Source of the DNA: UBA5072 sp041737175
GTDB taxonomy: Bacteria; Bacteroidota; Bacteroidia; Bacteroidales; UBA10428
Reading direction: 5' to 3'
DNA: 64,000 bases
Assembly: GCA_041737175.1 (NCBI GenBank)
Contig: JBGSSF010000035.1
Coordinates: forward strand, 1-64,000
Part shown: in pieces, positions 61,710 to 64,000 of the stretch
Layout of the letters: each line of letters opens with the position of its first letter
How positions within the stretch are numbered: position 1 is the stretch's first letter
The notes under the pieces: model-generated
What the model was told of the DNA's origin: nothing
The model's input: the letters and a program-made list of their open reading frames with translations, nothing else
Databases searched by the model: none
Translations under genes and position numbers: made by a program

Positions 61710-63863
61710 TTATTCCGCCGTGATCTCAATTACCGAGCTGGTAAGAGGCTGAAAGGACGTAACATTCAATCCCACGTTCATCAGGTAGTCACCGGTGTAC
61801 AGCCTTTTTGTCGGGTACAGGCTCATGGTACCCGGAAACTGGTTGATTTCCTGAACTGCATAAGTTCTTGCCGCATCAAGACCCTGTAAACGCACATTGT
61901 TGAAGTTCTCCCCATACCTCATGTTCATGGTGTAAGAAAAAAGCAAAGCCTTGTCTTTATCAGGACTGACGTACATCAACACGGCCCGGTTCTCCTTATA
62001 AGGCGATATCAGCCTGTAAAGATCGCCACGCCAGATCACTTCACTCAGCCGCTTGTAATTTTTAACAGCTTCCTGGCAGAATGCCAGTTCCTTTTCATTG
62101 AATTCATTCACCTGGATATCAAATCCCATCTTACCCATCATGGCCACATCGGTCCTGAATTTAACAGATTGTTTTCCCCAGGAGGTAACATGGTTGCAAA
62201 CCGACAGGGCAGGGAAGAAATAGGAATAGCCCCATTGTATGTAAATGCGCTCCACGGGATCGGTGTCATCACTGGCCCAGAATTCAGTGAAATAGCGCAT
62301 GGCGCCATAGTCGACCCTTCCTCCGCCACCTGAGCACAGCATCATGGGAACATGCCGGTATTTCTGGCGCAGACGGTCAAGTACCCTGTAAAGCCCGTTC
62401 ACATAATCGATATAGACATGCGATTGCCGGTCCTTCAGATAGACTGAGTATGTATTGGTCATCATGCGGTTGCAGTCCCATTTAAAGAATGCAAGCCCGG
62501 GAAACCGGGTCAGCATGCCATCGACCAGGTCATAGACAAAATCCTGAACTTCGGGATTGGTAAGGTCGAGAACGAGCTGGTTCCTGTAATAATGTTCCGG
62601 ACGGTTGGGAAGTTTCAGAACCCAGTCAGGATGCGTTTCATACAACTCACTTTTGGGATTCACCATCTCGGGTTCGATCCAGATGCCGAATTTCACAGCA
62701 CGTTTTTCTGCCTCCTTCACCAGGTAACCGACTCCGTTGGGCAATTTGGTCTTATTCTCCTGCCAGTCGCCCAACCCGGCCCTGTCATTGTTTCGTGGAT
62801 ACTTGTTGGCAAACCAGCCGTCATCGAGCAGGAACAAATCGAGCCCCATCTTTTTTGTGTCATCGAGCAGGGCGGTGAGTTTTTCCTCATTGAAGTCGAA
62901 ATAGGTGGTTTCCCAGTTGTTCAGAAGGGTGAGCCTGGATTCCTTTCCATCCATAATGCCATAATTAATAGCCCAGCGGTGAAGGTTCCGGCTGGCATAT
63001 CCCTTACCCTGTGCGGAATAGGTGAAGATAAAGGGGGGCGTGACAAACGATTTTCCCGGTTGCAGTAAATATTCGGAAGCATATGGATTGATTCCCGAAA
63101 TAACACGGAGCGAGTTTTTTTCATCCACCTCGAACAGGAACCTGAAGTTACCCGACCAGCCCAGTGTTCCGGCAACCAATTCTCCGGAGTTTTCACCGGA
63201 TTTTTCATTCAGCGAAAGGAAGAACACGGGTGTCTGGTACATGTGGGCCCGGGTACCCAGTTTGGAATCGAGGATCTTAATGCCGCTGGAGAGTTCATTC
63301 TCCTGCATCTTCATTTCTTCGGCCCAGTCGCCATGAAACTGGGTAAGCCAGTACTGCGGGGCGTCAAAATGAAGCAACGATGAAGCATAATTGTAAACCG
63401 TGACGGGATTCTTTTCCTGGTGAATTATTTCCACCCATTGCTCCATGACATTCTCGCGGGCAAATGCCTTGAAATGAAGGATCACTTCAACGGGGTACTG
63501 CGGATCTTTCAGCCGGATACGGGTGATGGTGACATTCTCATCGGATTTTTCGGTCTGGTGATTCACATAATTCAGTTCGAGAGAAGGATTGCCGTCGCTG
63601 TGGGTGATCCGAATGGCAGGTTCGAACAGGTTATCAGTTCCCGAAGTGACATAGGCCAGGTGCGCCGGCCGGGGGAATGTTTTGCTGTCAGGAGTTTGCA
63701 CCAGCTTCGGACCATAATACACCTGGTATAACCGGTGATCATTTCCCACCTTGAAAATCAGGTCGGTATTTTGCGTGCTCACAGGGATCAGGATGTCAGA
63801 CTGTCCTGAAACGACAGTAATAACTGCAGCGAAAAGAAAAATGGCGGTACAGATCTTTTTCAT
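61710..63863 (-). CDS. GH36 alpha-galactosidase, exported
   Basis: A 717-residue enzyme with a signal peptide (AIFLFAAVITVVSGQ). N-terminal beta-supersandwich (about 25-280), TIM barrel (about 320-620) and C-terminal beta domain. The nucleophile is D463 in FFKWDCNRM; the acid/base is D532 in FWASDDTDP; FLLDDGWF and IWIEPEMVNP line the pocket. GH36 releases terminal alpha-galactose from raffinose-type sugars, galactomannan or galactolipids. It is convergent with the methyltransferase-like gene and not adjacent to a transporter or regulator in this window. Confidence 0.93.
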   Translation of the reverse strand: MKKICTAIFLFAAVITVVSGQSDILIPVSTQNTDLIFKVGNDHRLYQVYYGPKLVQTPDSKTFPRPAHLAYVTSGTDNLFEPAIRITHSDGNPSLELNYVNHQTEKSDENVTITRIRLKDPQYPVEVILHFKAFARENVMEQWVEIIHQEKNPVTVYNYASSLLHFDAPQYWLTQFHGDWAEEMKMQENELSSGIKILDSKLGTRAHMYQTPVFFLSLNEKSGENSGELVAGTLGWSGNFRFLFEVDEKNSLRVISGINPYASEYLLQPGKSFVTPPFIFTYSAQGKGYASRNLHRWAINYGIMDGKESRLTLLNNWETTYFDFNEEKLTALLDDTKKMGLDLFLLDDGWFANKYPRNNDRAGLGDWQENKTKLPNGVGYLVKEAEKRAVKFGIWIEPEMVNPKSELYETHPDWVLKLPNRPEHYYRNQLVLDLTNPEVQDFVYDLVDGMLTRFPGLAFFKWDCNRMMTNTYSVYLKDRQSHVYIDYVNGLYRVLDRLRQKYRHVPMMLCSGGGGRVDYGAMRYFTEFWASDDTDPVERIYIQWGYSYFFPALSVCNHVTSWGKQSVKFRTDVAMMGKMGFDIQVNEFNEKELAFCQEAVKNYKRLSEVIWRGDLYRLISPYKENRAVLMYVSPDKDKALLFSYTMNMRYGENFNNVRLQGLDAARTYAVQEINQFPGTMSLYPTKRLYTGDYLMNVGLNVTSFQPLTSSVIEITAE

Positions 63864-63907
63864 GGGTTAAAATTAATTAGGGTCAAATATATTAAATGTA
63901 GAGGCTG

Positions 63908-63980
63908 TATCAAAAGCCATAATTTTAGGCGGAGTTACAAATCATAGCCGTCAACTTAAGATCAAACCGCGTTAGCGGTT
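63908..63980. repeat. Dispersed repeat, copy 2, with AACCGC/GCGGTT hairpin
   Basis: TATCAAAAGCCATAATTTTAGGCGGAGTTACAAA matches the start of the repeat at 60891 but then diverges (TCATAGCCG). A further hairpin AACCGC-GTTA-GCGGTT lies at 63965-63980. The 137 bp at the right edge hold no gene start that I can see. Confidence 0.75.
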
Positions 63981-64000
63981 AAATGTGAATAGCGCCGGGC

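Overview
The window reads as chromosomal DNA from a free-living or gut member of the Bacteroidetes (Bacteroidales-type; the exact family cannot be fixed from sequence alone). The evidence is three large secreted proteins with C-terminal type IX secretion sorting domains, many lipoproteins with short lipoboxes, promoter-like TAnnTTTG -7 boxes, a TonB-dependent receptor and a dense set of exported glycoside hydrolases.

Region 1 (about 1-20.7 kb) is a glycan-use locus without a SusC/SusD pair. A partial sugar-porter MFS transporter, a cupin-type phosphoglucose isomerase, a GntR regulator, GH95, GH78-like, an unassigned six-hairpin glycosidase and GH92-like enzymes run leftward. An AraC regulator is divergent from GH92. 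Behind it lie a DUF5107/TPR protein, a GH2 enzyme and a second sugar-porter MFS, also leftward. The likely logic is that exported exo-glycosidases strip fucose-, rhamnose-, mannose- and galactose/glucuronate-like ends and MFS porters import free monosaccharides. A near-identical 41-bp site lies upstream of GH95 and in the GH92/AraC divergent region and is a candidate operator shared by the locus.

Region 2 (20.9-33 kb) holds an alpha/beta-hydrolase lipoprotein, a GH127 enzyme, an ABC-F ATPase with one degenerate ATP site, a three-FAS1-domain secreted protein, a tRNA-Arg pseudogene, a small membrane protein, a BtuB-like TonB receptor, pabB-pabC, and an intact tRNA-Arg(CCG). The two tRNA-Arg copies bracket about 4.7 kb in the same orientation.

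Region 3 (33.0-33.9 kb) is a REP/RAYT cluster: an IS200-like REP-associated transposase gene surrounded by, and interrupted in frame by, copies of a 28-bp palindrome beginning GTAG. The last copy supplies the stop codon of the neighbouring GH43 gene.

Region 4 (33.9-64 kb) is mostly housekeeping: GH43, a membrane MutS-like ATPase, a secreted CotH-type kinase, leuS, an M23 peptidase, tRNA-Ser(GGA), ansA, tatD, dprA, tadA, aspS, a T9SS-secreted metallophosphatase, lepA, a GNAT enzyme, a ModD/NadC-like enzyme, a MacB/FtsX-type permease, a double-thioredoxin lipoprotein, an exported methyltransferase-like lipoprotein and a GH36 alpha-galactosidase. Several families of short dispersed inverted repeats sit in the gaps between these genes.
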